The notes: generated by a model not told the origin, from the sequence alone. Counted from the stretch's first letter, positions 11,801 through 43,066 are shown. The stretch is 64,000 nucleotides of DNA from Gerris lacustris (GCA_951217055.1 OX578282.1:55187311-55251310); one strand, 5' to 3'. Translations and numbers: made by a program.

Positions 11801-14800
11801 AGAATCATGACAAAAGACTATAAAACTAATAAATTGGTTTTTACACAAAGGTAGTACGTTCAGATATTAAAACAAGTCTTACCCCTAAGACCTTCCACTT
11901 TTCATGAAACGAGGTGAAAATGAGACTCCACGAAGCAATAGTAAAAGTTGTGTAAAAGCCGGGTGACCTAGCAACCTATTTTTAAGATCCATGTAAAAAT
12001 CCACTCAAAAATCTCAAAATCCCACATTATGAACTTATATTAAAAAATCATATTAGAGCATATATTAACACATAAAAAAAGAATAAGACAAAAAAAATGG
12101 AGAAATTTTACTTATTTAAGAAATTTTACTTATTTAAGAAATTTTATAGTAATTCCTCCTTTAAAGTTCTCTACTATTTACTTTTTAAAGATAAAATATT
12201 AAAAATTTGATAATAAATAATATTTAGAAAATTGAAAATGTTACATACATATTAGTAACCATTTTGTTAGTAGTTTTAGATTCTTGGTATATATCAGCCA
12301 AACTATGTTTCAAATGAAACTTGGCTACTTTTGGTGGATCTTTTGAAATTGTAGCTTTCTTCCTTTTCAAAGCAGGACAACTTTCATTCTTCCATCTGTT
12401 CCAATAGCTATCTCTCTAAAATATTGAAAACATTCACATGAATATAAAAAAAATATACATAGGTTTAAAATAAATTAATAATTCACTGTTTGTAGTCAGT
12501 GATTAGAAAAATGGGGCCCATCGATAATAATAAGAGATTATGTGTAAACAGTTGAATTATAAAACTTTTCTTATTCTTTTAACATAAAATATTAGTTCTA
12601 ATCTCAAAATGCTTGGATTTTTCTGAGAGTAATGACTATTTTAGCCTTGACCTTCAGTAGAGTCAAGATGAGCTTTAATTCTGACAGCATGGGAAAATAA
12701 AAATAAAAAAAAAGAGGAGGGGACCAAAGAAGAGCTCAAGATGTTTATATTTGACCTTCTATGTGTAAAAATCTCAAATTTTACTCATTTTTATTTTTTA
12801 TTTCCCCGTGCTGCCACAATTAAAGCTCGTCCTGACCCTACTGTAACTGTTTCTCTACAATAGATGTTTCCAGCTGAAACTGGTAATCCTCTTCAGTCCT
12901 CTAATATGGGTCGATGAAACATAATTGGTTTTCGAGAAAAATTGTGAAATGGAAAAGTATACTATTAACTAGGCTTTAGCAGTTGGTCTCAATATGAAGG
13001 GACAGAGTCGCATCTGGTGAAGTAAAAACGTTAACTGGAGGTTTTGGACAAGTTCTGGGGTTTAAATCAAGTCCGTAGGCTGAGAAAGTAGCTTGGTGTT
13101 TGTTGCATCGTTTTTTCATCACCCTTAGGTACTAGGGTGGCCATATTTGAGAGATAGGTGTTGTTGACCCTTGCCTGCGGTCAGTGTGAAGATTAGGGGT
13201 TTCCATGTCTGGGACAGCTTCAAACCATCTCCCCTGTTAAAGTTACTTGGATACTTTTCAATTTCTATGGCATCCCTGACTAATCTGTAGAGGCCTGACT
13301 CCTCTGAGTGCACTGAGACTGCTTCCAGTAGTTTTTTTCGATATGACTCTGCCCATCTGGTCAATGTATGATTTTCCACAGTAACAGGGGATCTAGACGC
13401 AATTGGTCTTCAGGGGTAGCTGGTCCTTTAGTGTGCCCAAGAGGTTTTTTGTGGTTTGCCCTGTGGTGAACATGGTTCATATTTCATATATCGTGTTCCC
13501 TCAAATTTGGCAAGTAAAAATGTATCCATAAATGATGAAATTTTTATCAATATACAGGAAAAACTTTCACCATATATAATATTTTTCTGTAATTATCTGT
13601 TCCATTTCTATACTTCAGAGCCCAGATACACTACATCATCTGTACAATCTACTGGTAGCTCCAATTCTTGCATTGATCTCTTCTTCAATTTTTTATCTTG
13701 CCTGATTTTTGCACCAAGGTATTTCAATGTAGCTATTTATTCTACCCTCTCATTTCCTAAAATCAACAACTGTTGACTCTTTCTCTTGATACGACCATGC
13801 TCTAGGTTTTAGTCACATTTATTATTAGCCCCTATTTTTGAAGGGGCCTCAGAAGCAGCTTTTCTAAAAGAAAATTACAAAAGGAATTAAATGTAAACAA
13901 ACCTCAAGAATTTTCTGAATCGATTTGAAAAACTTATTTCCATCAGGTGAAGATTCCCTGCAGAGTCTCTGTAAGGTAGAAGTTGATTTCTTTATCCATT
14001 CCACTTGCTCAACATTCAGATCATAGGTTTCCCTGAAATAAATTTAAAAATAGTTAAGAATACTCAAAAAAGGGATCTGCAATAAGTTGAATGAAGCTGG
14101 TTGATTTAAATATATTACTAATACATTTAATAAATTACAACTGAATACCAACGAGTTAATAGATAATAATTATTAAGATAATGGGTAATACTCTATCTTT
14201 TTTACTTGCCCTTTTTAAAGACAAAGAGGTTTAACACTTCAAACAAATAGAGATGCACTCATAAACGTGAAGGAACAAATAGCCCCTCTGGCAAACTTGT
14301 GAAACTGCATTTTGTAAATTTTTCATGAGCCAAAACGCAATTATCACATCATCAAAAATAGGGTTTTGCAATAAAAGGATTGGTTATATCTGTTAATATA
14401 CTAATTTACCACCATGTTTACGGGTAGTTTTAATGTCTGTGCATATTTACCATCACTTAAAGAGGGGAATTTTGGCTCTAATGAAAAATTGACAAAACAT
14501 AGTTTTGCATGTTTGCCAGAGTGGAGACAAGATTAGAGAAATTACAAAAAGAAAAACTCTGCAAAGAAAGTTTTAAGCCTTTAAGATATACTGATCAAAT
14601 GATATTATTTTAACATTATTATTATTGTTTCTCATATAGTTGCCCTACTGAAGAAATAAAAATAAGATTATTGTAACCATACATTCAAACCGAATATAGA
14701 ATAGATTTTGGTTTCTGGTTGATTCTTGATCAGTAATACTTTTTTCTAAATTTAATTAAATAAAAAGAACTTATTTATCTAAGATTATGTTTTTGTAGAA

Positions 14801-17800
14801 GTAATAAAAATATGTATATATCAACTGCCTTGGTACATATTAGGCGCCTGAGTTCTAGCATGATGTTTGCTTTATTGTAATAAGCAGTGGCGTTTTAACG
14901 GTCTTTACTTAGTCTTTGAAATGTTCAATATATTTTAACAAGGAGACAAAAGTATAAAACTAACTGATAAACAAATCATCAGTGTGGTAGCTATATGCAG
15001 GGGGTGTAGATGTAGATGGTCCGATTTCATTGCTCCGTATAATTGAACGGCACACTTTAAATCTAATTGAACGCCTCTATACTGCTTAGACGAATTTGAT
15101 GTTTCTATAGAGCCATTCAGATTGCTTAAAAAGTTGAACAAGTTCAACTTCTTTTCCATCGACAATGGCAATGAGCAATTTCATGGAAACACACTTTATA
15201 AGAATTAATATAATTAGTAAGGAATGAAGATAGGTATTTTTTTTTAGAAAATAAAACTTACGGTCTACTTTTGACGAAACTCCTTAAATATTGAAACAGT
15301 ATCAGATATTGAAGGAATAAAACTCTCCGGAAATTAATGTCGTTTAGTTGAAGTACAAGTAATTTTTCACAGGTTAAATATTTCATTGAGTAGCTCTGAT
15401 TTCTTAAATGAGCCTTAGGGTTACTTTTAGAACTTGCACTTTTTTCTGTTTTACAATTGGAGAATAACTTCAACACTGATTCAGAGTTCTAAAAAAAAAA
15501 ATAAAAAAAATAAATAAATATATTATTAACATAAATAATAATAAATAGATTAAAACATATAATTCTTAATTCAAAAACTGCATCATTTAATGGAGTTCAT
15601 ATGGATGTTAATAATTTTTTTACTTACTTCAACAAAATCCTTCCACTTAGCTTCATTATAACAAAGTGTAGGATTCCGAAATGTTTCTTGAAGAATCCAA
15701 AATTTTGTGTAAAAATCATTGTTCACTTTTGAAGTCCTAAATGAAAAGAATAATTAAATTAGATTATTAAATTTAAATAATAATAAATTAAGCAATTTAG
15801 AATCACTACATTTAAAACAACAGATACTAAATATTTTTAAATACATTTAAATAATAATGATACTAAATTATTTTTATTTTTAAGTTTTTCATGAGACATT
15901 TTGTAATTACTTCAAGAATTCCACAATATTAAAAAACTTTAAGAATTGTTTTAATGTGTGATATGAAATTAATTATGAAGTTTATATGAATTAATTAATT
16001 AAATAAAAAAAACCTACAACTGTTCAGGAATAATTGAAGTTATCACATCCCCTTCCAGATTGATGATAGGATTATCATTGTATTTAGTAACATTTTCTGA
16101 GTTGAATTCACTGATGATATTAAGACCTGCAACAAATATTCAAAGAGTGCTACATGTACAAATGCTACTTATTTATGATAAAGGTAAACAACTGTACGTT
16201 CTAGAAATTTAAGCCGTTTAAATTGTGTTATACCGTTTCATCTATCCCCTATCATGAAATTATTTTTTAATAATAGTAATTAGATTTCTCTTTTCTTTTA
16301 GCGAATTTTCAAAGAAAATAATTAAGCTATTGCAATGGCTTCAAAATGTTTGTAATGCGAATTTTTGAAAATTTTCTCCATGGAAATCCGTTTTAGACCA
16401 TTCTTAATCGATTCCGGAAATTTAACACTTTTTTTGTAAGTATGTATATACGATATCTCCAGACATTATCTCATGCTAGAATGCACTTAAAAAAATCCAA
16501 ACAAATGTTAAATGTCAATAATATTAAAAGAAAGGATGAGTTTGTTGGCCAGAATTTTTGGAGTTCATTTAGGGGTCAAATTTTGACAATTTAGAGTCAA
16601 AAGTAGCTTAAAAACGTGTTTTTCCATTTTACCCCCCTCTTATATGAAAATATGACAAAAGTGTACAAAACAACAATTACTGTACTCTTAAAGAGCTTTC
16701 CAACGACATGCATCTTGAAGGGTAAATACTATATGCTTTTGTACCCCGTACCTATATGTACCATTTTTTTTTTTTCACCCATCCAAATTCTAAACCAAAA
16801 TTTTGCTATATTATCATAAACCAATAATACACAGATTTCTTTGAAAATTTGCTCATTAAGTCAGGTTGCATGACTGGACTTTTTTATTTTTTCTATTTTT
16901 TTAAGCTTGGTAATTAATTACAGTAGGTTCTTATTTATTGATCATTCTCTTCTTTGTTTTCAATATCTTTAATTTTATGATTTATTTTTCCTTACCTTAA
17001 AGAAATGTTAAATTCATTTTATCTTTTAAATACTTAAAGAAAGATTTCTATTTATTATGATGTTATGTGCACAATCTATTTTAACCATGAATTTAAGTTG
17101 TGTCCCTTAACCAATGTGCAAGTTTTGTTCTTTCTTTTATTACCTCACAATAAACCCTACCAGGCTGACTTTTTAGAATCTGTTCCTTCAGTAATTTTTG
17201 TATTCCACATCTTACTCACTTCGATACCGTGTTACAGTGAACAACTAATTTAGGTAACAGTCTTATATTTCTACCACTTTGTTTAAGATTTCTGATAACT
17301 CTCTATATTTAATTACTGTATAAGTTTTATTTTTAAAAAAAGTTAATTCTCTGTTGTACTTTGGTTTCGTATAGAAACTAAAGATGGCTATTAAGCAGCC
17401 GAAACTGGTTATTTCTTAATAAGAATACTTTATGTGAAGACCCTTTTTTTTGCCTTTTCAAAATGACGATTCAAAGAGATTATAAATGACACTTTATAAA
17501 AGCAAGAGACAATTTTTCCTCTCGCAGAAAATATTTAGTAATTTTATCTTAAATTCTTGTAGCTCACCATTGGTTTCATAATAATTAAGATAATAATTGT
17601 TTTCCCACTTATACCTTCATATGATATTAATTTGTAGTCTTCTAAAATCTTGATTCTACATAATAATCTATCTATAATACATGAGAAAGGAGCCTTTCTC
17701 GACTTAAATTCATTTAAAAGTATCTGAGCTCATTAATGAAACAAAACCGATTATCAAGCTATATATTTTGTCTATTGAAAATGATATTTTGAGATAAATG

Positions 17801-20800
17801 GATACAAAAAAGACATACTTCATGATTTATTCAAATTTAAAAGAGAGAAAAAAATGTTTATTTGTGTAAAAAAATATTTCAATGTTGATAATTTTTACAG
17901 TTTTATTTAACTTTAATTGTTTGCAAAGTACAAATTTTGAAAAAAAATTGTAACCCACTTCTGACTACCTAGAAAGCCAACACCTACCCCCCCTCCCCCT
18001 GGTAATTCTTATGCCACTGGCAGCTAAAAGTGTATCACGGGCATCTGTGTCGAAAGTGGTCAACTAGTTCATTAGGTCTTGACACCTGCATTCAGGCAAA
18101 ATTCACAGGAGAATTTTTCTCTTACTGCAATAAAGCTTTAAACTTCATATTAATTTCTTTTCACTTCTATGATTGAAGGTTGAATTAGATGTGTAAAACC
18201 TGCAATATAATTGTATGCACTGACTTTAACCCTCGGCCTAAATTTGAGATATAACTGTGAAATTGAGATAGATGTGGGTGCGATTGGAAGATAGGGATTT
18301 TTCTAGCTACATTTCTTGCTTTTATCAAGAGAACCAGTAACTGTTTGACATCGCAAGTGATTATAATTCTATTCTTTCCACGCCACTTTCACTTAAATTT
18401 TATTATTACGCTAATATTAGTGAAATTTATGCATATTATACAAAATAAATTAATATGGTACCTGAAATTAAAAATAAAATAATAAAAATATAAAGAAAAA
18501 ATTGAAAATTTGAAAATTATAATTGAGACTGATTAATTTTGTGCTTATAAACTATGAGACTAAACAACGGTATTTTATCAATTAAAAAAAAAATAAGACC
18601 AATTTAAATATGTTTTATAATATTTTGCTAAAATTATTTCAAGTTTATATTTATTTTACCTGTTGTGTGGGCATATAAGACAGATTAATTCCTATCAGGG
18701 GTCTGCTCCTCCTCGTGTCTATACTAGACCGAGCGCACCCGAGGGTTAAGACCCATCTCTTCTGCCACCACCATTACAAACCTAATAAGGTTTTATTACA
18801 TGCTTCATACATAGTCACATTTACATTTTGGTCAAGTATCTAATTTGGTACTCAGGATCGAAAAATCACATTGCTTGCCAAAATGGATGAGTCGACGACT
18901 CTCCACACTGTTTCATTTTTAACAGCCTATGTCCAAGCTATGTTCTGCATACAAAGTTAGCCGGCAACATGTTCTTAAGGGGCATCAAAAGGTTAAACTC
19001 ACACAAAAAATTCAAGCTTGATGATAGTCTGTCACTTTTATGCACCCTATCTCCTGGACTAACATATTCAAAAACTTATTAGTGGCAATAAGCACCAAGT
19101 TTCTTACCAGATCTTTCTGAAAAGGGGAAAAACAGCGCCAAAAAGAGAAGTATCTGACCACAAAACCTGGTATTCTTTGCTCTTGGTAATCGTCTAAGCA
19201 AATCTAGAACAAAATTAAAAGTTATTTTTATTACATATGAAAAATTTTAAACTGATTGGAAAGCATATAATTTTTTTAAAAAAAAGTGTTTCTTTAGGGT
19301 TTATAACATCACAAAGTGTTAGTAATAAGTCTAAACAGTGTTTAATATGTATTCACGGCATATTAAACATTTTGTACATTCTGGCTGACTTCAATGAGAC
19401 AATTTTTGTTTCATTGGAGCCTCAGAATCAGCCCACCATAGTTGCACATGATTTTGGGCCACCTAGTATAATATACTAGGTGAGAACATATTATGTTCTA
19501 CTGACTGTCAATTACAAGTCTTTAATATTTAATCAGTAATATGTTTATTTAGTATTAAAAGGTTCAATCTCATGGGCATAAAAATGCATTTTTTAATTTT
19601 AGTTATGCATAGTTACACTAGTATTAATAATAAATAAGCAGCATTACCATTGCACATCCGAAGAATCACATTTTTACACGGTGCGAAAAACAAATCACTC
19701 TTCCAAGTTATCAGTAATTCCTGGACATATTCAAAAAGTTGTTCAGCTACGGAGAGAGTTACAGTGTCAAACATGTCGCTGAGTAAAGTAACAGGCATTA
19801 CAGGAGCTAAAGATTCTTTTTGAGCAAGTAAAACACACATAGAGATGACCCTCCTAAAATTATCAACATCCCCAGGATTATTAGTCCATATCGAGAGAAA
19901 TTTGTCTCTTATTGATTGCTCCAAAGCCATCCTCTTGTCTCCTTCACTACAAACAAAAAATTAGTTTTATTAATAAAAAATACAGTACAAAATAGTCAAT
20001 GGATAGCCCTGTCGCACACTGAGTGCAATGTGGATGTAATCATAAGAATTAAAATTATATTTGGTAAGATGAAGTGAGGCAGATGGCTATTACTATTTGA
20101 CTTCAGTTACGGCAATTCTACTATGGAAACGGTAAAATATATACTCAGAACTATTACAATCCTATCGTTACTAAGTCAAAGTCTCAAACCTTACAACATT
20201 GGGTGTGTACTAGAGAACGACATACATCAAACTGACTGACCTAAACTAGTAGTACCCTCAGCAGCCGCTAAGACAAACATAGATCCCCTAGAATTTAGTT
20301 AAGCAAGCACTTTTAAATCATTCTTAATCAATCAGGACTAATGTATGTCCATAGAAGAAAAGAAAAATTAAATAGTCCTTACCTTGCATGGATTTCTTTG
20401 TGAATTTTGATGATGTTAGTCGCACTTTTTGTACTAAAGTATTCTTCAATGCCTCTCTGAAAAGTGAAAAATTACTACTTAAAAAAAAAATGTTTAAAAC
20501 AGGACAAAAATGTAAGAGAGTTTAAATACATTCTGAGTGAAATTTGCCCAGTTACCCTCTGCTTTAAGAACTTTTGGCGGTAAAAGTGAATTGCATGGTG
20601 CTGTTTACAGAATCGAAGTACAAAATTCATCACTTTGCCCAAGAATTTTCAACTGCCGCTCTGCACCACTTTGGGGTGCTCTGATCATTCTCTGAAGAAA
20701 AACAACCCTGCTGTATATAGACCAGGTAAAGGTCCGAATCAAAATACAAAATTAATTAAGGTTTTGATGGCACCATACACTTTAGCCCAATCCATTAACT

Positions 20801-21838
20801 TGTGTTCAAATTAGGCCATTATAGACTATAATAATAAAATAAGTGGGCTGAACTACAGTGAACGCCCCTTCTGATAACTCGTTATCTCACAGTCGACCTT
20901 TTTCGAGACTTTTTATATCGATATATCTTGTCAGTTAAACTCTTTTGTACTTAGATTTGGTATATTATGCAGAAGCCTTGTTTTTCTTCAGAAAATAAGC
21001 GGAGCACCCCGAAGCGGTGCGGAGCGGCCATTAAAAAATCTTGGTCAAACAAAATAAAGGTCAAACAAATTGAATTCTAATACAAAACAAACACATATTT
21101 GTTAAAACGTGTAAAATTTCGCAAATCATGCATTGTTTGGATATATTGATGTATGTCATTATAAAAATCGATAGTGCCAACTTGCGATATCTAGTAGGGG
21201 CACCGTACACTGTAGTTCTACCAATAAGTGAAATGAAAGTTCGGTAAAACTGCAGTTATCCAGTCACCTAGGAGAAAAGTGGGGCCTCAAGATAAAGGGA
21301 TACCATCTCTCAAATGTTTAAATCTTACAAATTTACTGTTTTGACAAAGATAGAATCTCTTAAGTGTATAAATCAAGTGAAATTGTGCCGTCAAGCGATT
21401 CGATTCTCGCAGATTAGCCATGGATTGTTCGAGATTTATTGATGAATGCTAGCCTTGTTAACAATACAAATGCATTTCCAAAACTCATTTTGGAATACTT
21501 ACTTAAGTATTTATCCTCATATTGTGCAATTAGAACCCTTATAAAAAAAAGCCAGATTTAAACTTGTTAAACAGACTATTCGAATTCAAGTACCTACTGA
21601 AATAAATGAGTTCGAGCTGTGGCTAAGTTTAAGAACTATTTATATCAGCCCTGAGGACAGAAAACTTGTATAGATCATAGAAAGAGAAATACATTTTAAA
21701 AACTAAGAGGGGTATATCTCGACTGGCTATTTTAAAAGATAAATTACATCTGTAGTAAAAAGCAAATTTGTTTATTCCACCAACCTGAAAATTTTCTCGC
21801 ATCGTAACGAAATCTGAAAGAACGTTGTTTGTTTCCAT
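2863..21838 (-). CDS. THOC1: THO complex subunit 1 (THOC1/Hpr1), complete, 14 coding exons
   Basis: THOC1 is a nuclear subunit of the THO/TREX complex, which couples transcription to mRNA packaging and export. Exons in transcript order: 21785-21838, 20383-20456, 19648-19946, 19108-19203, 16018-16126, 15628-15736, 15262-15488, 13903-14032, 12249-12415, 10604-10747, 9605-9761, 7961-8294, 7555-7682, 2863-3033. All have GT/AG borders and sum to 2199 nt in frame (732 residues; the human protein is about 657). Family landmarks seen: WKSDLFF...RMCN in exon 3 followed by DLLRRLP in exon 4; EKLLVLQLNDINFRR then LQYLILFQYL in exon 7 (about residues 290-315); WKNESCP in exon 9. Exon 12 is highly acidic, with nine Glu then seven Asp at about residues 571-586. 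Exons 13-14 encode the C-terminal death domain (GDWKKVGEKLGY... to ...GLSEASKIVENLPKS). The start codon choice and short exons 1-2 are the least certain parts. Confidence 0.95.
3390..3542 (-). repeat. 3' LTR of the BEL/Pao element
   Basis: The 153 bp match 6255-6407 with no difference I could see. On the element strand it begins TG and ends CA. The adjoining internal sequence (3543-3556) reads on the minus strand as a purine-rich GGTGGGAGTA block, a plausible plus-strand primer tract. Confidence 0.92.
3657..3733. repeat. Left copy of a 77-bp perfect inverted repeat inside the BEL/Pao element
   Basis: Spans the last pol codons (RICLLELS and stop) and the following 3' untranslated stretch. Its exact reverse complement occupies 4664-4741, at the point where the polymerase is missing. 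Confidence 0.9.
3701..4651 (-). pseudogene. integrase remnant of BEL/Pao element
   Basis: It starts with the end of the polymerase connection region (RMMAWILRFINNC), then a zinc-binding HHCC module (HEKAHHVG...CVKCKRF) and a catalytic core with VTGVDFAGPL. The second catalytic aspartate is replaced: the motif reads SHNGTNF where SDNGTNF is usual. After GERVVRMVK the protein jumps to the terminal RPIQRICLLELS block, so the C-terminal part of the domain is mostly deleted. It cannot be catalytically intact. Confidence 0.88.
4664..4741. repeat. Right copy of the 77-bp inverted repeat, at the RT deletion junction
   Basis: Reverse complement of 3657-3733, inserted between the protease and integrase remnants. 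It is followed by a short tract of eight A at 4651-4658. No reverse-transcriptase sequence lies on either side. Confidence 0.9.
4726..5454 (-). pseudogene. zinc-knuckle and aspartic-protease region of BEL/Pao element
   Basis: The frame carries three Cys/His clusters (CIFCTKSHESEKC, CYICLKPHFARTC, CLLCSKRHASVMC) that bind zinc and nucleic acid in gag-pol proteins. These are followed by ILDSGSQRSYI, the DSG active site of a retropepsin. The frame is then lost in the inverted repeat at 4664-4741, where reverse transcriptase should begin. Confidence 0.85.
5354..6253 (-). pseudogene. gag remnant of BEL/Pao element
   Basis: The frame opens at 6253 and runs to an in-frame TGA at 5630-5632, then continues in the same frame to 5354. 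It is a capsid-type polyprotein with a helical N-terminal part (Lys/Glu-rich, about residues 30-120) and the BEL/Pao block FEIKKFDGQIKNWFYFWNCF, followed by LYDRLDSYIRALESLG downstream of the stop. The protease part lies in another frame, so a frameshift sits near 5450. Confidence 0.85.
6236..6254 (-). promoter_or_regulatory. Primer-binding-site-like sequence overlapping the gag start
   Basis: Directly inside the 5' LTR the minus strand reads TATGGCGACCGTGACAGG. A TGG start complementary to a tRNA CCA end, at this exact position, is the standard layout of a primer binding site, and the sequence resembles arginine-tRNA-type sites of insect LTR elements. The same bases encode the first gag residues MATVTG. 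Confidence 0.7.
6255..6407 (-). repeat. 5' LTR of the BEL/Pao element
   Basis: The direct repeat partner of 3390-3542. Because all element genes read on the minus strand, this right-hand copy is the 5' LTR and should have carried the promoter. It is short for an LTR but within the range seen for BEL/Pao elements. Confidence 0.92.
7066..7466 (+). repeat. tRNA-derived SINE, family 2, copy 1
   Basis: The head reads AGCAATGGATAGCACGTTTG, then a GGTTCGCAACT box-B-like motif about 30 bases on: the two internal promoter boxes of a tRNA. The body has lines such as GACGAGTCTCGAAGC and AAAGAAGTTTCACTTC, shared with the second copy at 40757-41330. A CT-rich tail to 7466 is not in the other copy and may be separate DNA. 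It lies in the last THOC1 intron. Confidence 0.7.
8435..8676. mobile_element. MITE with short terminal inverted repeats, pogo/Tigger-like
   Basis: The left end CAGTTGAGTCTCT is mirrored by AGAGACTCAACTG at the right end. Internal sequence is AT-rich without coding. The left end resembles that of 58305-58580 (both carry CTCTNTAATCCG), suggesting related elements. TA precedes the left end; a matching TA on the right is not seen. Confidence 0.6.
9851..10341 (+). repeat. tRNA-derived SINE, family 1, copy 1
   Basis: Box A (CCAGGGTGGCCGAGGTGGTA, from 9881) and box B (GGGTTCGATCCCGG, near 9946) of a Leu/Ser-type tRNA head are followed by a GC-rich body and a CTA-repeat tail. AGGTATTATTTT flanks both sides (9839-9850 and 10342-10353), a 12-bp target duplication. 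The body module ending in CTCTTCCCCCAC occurs twice (about 9985-10045 and 10080-10145). Other copies are at 39716-40060 and 54305-54743. Confidence 0.85.
10845..10879 (+). ncRNA. Hammerhead-like core (degenerate), PLE-type
   Basis: CTGAAGA, then a stem-II-like segment (TGTTTC...AGGAGC), then CAAAACGTC where an active hammerhead would have GAAAC and a GTC cleavage triplet. One core base appears changed, so activity is unlikely. Such cores are known in the pseudo-LTRs of Penelope-like elements. No PLE coding sequence is adjacent. Confidence 0.4.
11131..11709. repeat. 579-bp foldback with exon-like arms
   Basis: The arms (about 11131-11415 and 11425-11709) are close reverse complements. The centre has a second nested pair (GGTGGCCACCGATA facing TATCGGTGGCCACC). 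Each arm, read outward from the centre, contains TGTTCCCGCAG then 34 open codons (KGKFGMSTKKKWP...SKRFHK in one arm) and then GTAAGA, i.e. an acceptor, an exon-sized frame and a donor. The arms differ at few bases, and at least two differences change residues. I do not recognise the peptide. Confidence 0.8.
12655..12843. mobile_element. MITE with about 50-bp terminal inverted repeats, copy 1
   Basis: The left end CAGTAGAGTCAAGATGAGCT faces a right end that reads CAGTAGGGTCAGGACGAGCT on the other strand. TA follows the right end. The core shares GAGCTCAAGAT and GTAAAAATCT blocks with 56115-56285. Tc1/mariner-type by its CAGT ends; no transposase. Confidence 0.7.
13080..13480 (-). pseudogene. 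Penelope-like element, GIY-YIG endonuclease C-terminal remnant
   Basis: The minus strand encodes CGKSYIDQMGR followed, after breaks, by SGLYRLVRDAIEIEKYPSNF and GLKLSQTWKPLI (frame 13125-13379). The order matches the GIY-YIG domain and tail of PLE proteins (IGQTGR...REAIEI.K.P.N.N...GL.L...W.P). It lies within a THOC1 intron and has several breaks. Confidence 0.65.
13620..13870 (-). pseudogene. Non-LTR retrotransposon reverse-transcriptase remnant
   Basis: The minus strand reads LKYLGAKI followed by charged residues and a degenerate INARIGA-like stretch. This is the conserved late-RT segment of LINE proteins (FKYLG..I....EEINARI). Stops and frameshifts are present. The adjacent PLE remnant is a separate element. 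Confidence 0.5.
14281..14526. mobile_element. MITE with about 62-bp terminal inverted repeats
   Basis: The left arm from CCCCTCTGGCAAACTTG and the right arm ending CATGTTTGCCAGAGTGG are reverse complements with scattered changes, including AATTTTTCAT and GAGCCAAAA blocks. No coding. Confidence 0.75.
17378..17410 (+). ncRNA. Hammerhead-like core
   Basis: CTAAAGA (one change from CTGANGA), stem II GGCT/AGCC closing ATTAAGC, then GAAAC. The layout matches the catalytic core of hammerhead ribozymes carried by PLEs. The cleavage site and stem I are not convincing. Confidence 0.4.
18226..18749. mobile_element. piggyBac-like MITE with TTAA target duplication
   Basis: The element is bounded by TTAA at 18226-18229 and 18746-18749. 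Its ends read CCCTCGG and CCGAGGG. TTAA targets with ends starting CCC are characteristic of piggyBac-type transposons. The inside is AT-rich without transposase. Confidence 0.6.
18780..19062. repeat. Fragment of a long-arm TIR element (same family as 37107-37662)
   Basis: Shares the right arm of the family: CCAAGCTATGTTCTGCA, TTCTTAAGGGGCATCAAAAG, AGCTTGATGATAGTCTGTCA and the end CTCCTGGACTA. It also shares an inner block with CTCTCCAC. The left arm is missing. It lies next to THOC1 exon 4 (19108-19203). Confidence 0.7.
20650..21037. mobile_element. Foldback MITE with GC-rich ends
   Basis: CCGCTCTGCACCACTTTGGG at the left faces CCGAAGCGGTGCGGAGCGG at the right; TTTGGGGTGCTC and TCTGAAGAAAAACAA are mirrored farther in. 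Arms are about 100 bp and diverged. It lies in THOC1 intron 1. Confidence 0.65.
21300..21430 (+). repeat. Dispersed repeat, family R1, copy 1
   Basis: Two loose copies of a unit with ATCTCTCAAATGTNTAAATC and TTTTGACAAAG. The same units recur at 23940-24180 and, reversed, at 45965-46195. No ends are defined. Confidence 0.5.
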
Positions 21839-22841
21839 ACCGGCGAGTGAACGATGTAAATAGTAGGATAAATTTAAAAGCTACAAACACTAACTTGTAC
21901 ACAAATAACTAACAACTTTATGCCTGATAAACAGACATATTTTAATACTTCTGTGAGCCGTTCAGAAGAATTACTTTATTATTTACTAAAAAATAATACA
22001 GAGTTAAAGTAAACGAACAATTTTACTTTAATACAAAAAAACATAAAATTTAATACACATACACAACACAGAACAGCAACAGAAGTGTTCCCAGTTTCAT
22101 TCGTTGAATCGGGGAAGATTATTGTATTGCGGGTAAAATTGAAGGTTTTGAATGATGCTAAAGCTCATATATGTATTTTCTTTAGACCAGATCAAAAAAA
22201 TAACAGCAATAGCAATATATATCACAATTCGATAGTTGGAAAGTTTTATTCTTAATTTTGTTATAGATATATGAACATATTTCAGTACATTAGAATTAGA
22301 AATAGAAATGCCCAATGGCTTCGTTATTCGGCAGTCCTGTCCTGACTATACCCCCCCCCCCCCAAAATTACCCACGGTAATGGTAATGTTGTGTTTATTA
22401 ATATGGACTATATTACATATTTCATATTTGTACATTTCATTACAAATAAACTTAAAAATTCGGTTTATTAATGGCTCAAAGATAATTTATTTAATGATTT
22501 TTTTTGTACAGGCAATTCTGCTACATTGTTTTTTTCTTTTTAGAATATTTGGCGGAGACATATTTTTTTGCATTTGGCGATGAGGGATGAGTCAAGTCAA
22601 ATTATAGGATTATATTATGATCTTGAATCAAGAATCAAAGTCAAGTTGTCAAGTTGGTCGGGCTGTTCGTGTGTGGCAGTCTAGGGGTTATCATTAGCTT
22701 GTGGCTGCATTGTTTTTAGTAAATTCCTTCTCTGTTTTGTTAGTTCACCTGTTTAATTAGCTGATGGACATCCTGCAAGTAAGCAGTCGATTTTAATTGA
22801 TTAGTTAAATTTTATTTTTAAATTATTCCAATTTTCTCAAT
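21839..22841. promoter_or_regulatory. Divergent intergenic region between THOC1 and NMT
   Basis: About 1.0 kb separates the two start codons, which point away from each other, so both promoters and 5' UTRs must lie here or in an unseen upstream exon. I see no convincing TATA or initiator. A run of 12 C occurs at 22351-22362. Open frames here (22097-22315, 22308-22583) have no family resemblance and are discounted. Confidence 0.5.
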
Positions 22842-42604
<19,763 letters not shown>

Positions 42605-42967
42605 AGATAGCAGGAAAGCTGATTATATATCCATCTGGCGCTTTTCTTTTCCTTTCTTCTTCTTCTTATTATTATTTTTAATTTAAAAACTGTTATAATT
42701 ACTACAGAATAATAATTATTATTTTTGTAAATACAAAACAAAACATAATTTGTTACAAAATACCGAAAAAAGGGAAATATTTTTTTTTCCTTTTTTTAAA
42801 TTTTTTATTTGTAATACTTTTGTATAAAAAAAAAACAAGTTTATATTAAAGATAAAATAATTTCAATATTACCATTATATTATTATTATTATTTATTTTA
42901 TTGCTTATTGTTTTGTTTTTTTAAATTTGCATTTTATAAAAGAAAGGTATTATACATATAGTTCTGA

Positions 42968-42972
<5 letters not shown>

Positions 42973-43064
<92 letters not shown>
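42973..43064. repeat. (TA)n microsatellite
   Basis: About 46 uninterrupted TA units; the open frame across it is an artefact of the repeat. Confidence 0.95.
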
Positions 43065-43066
<2 letters not shown>

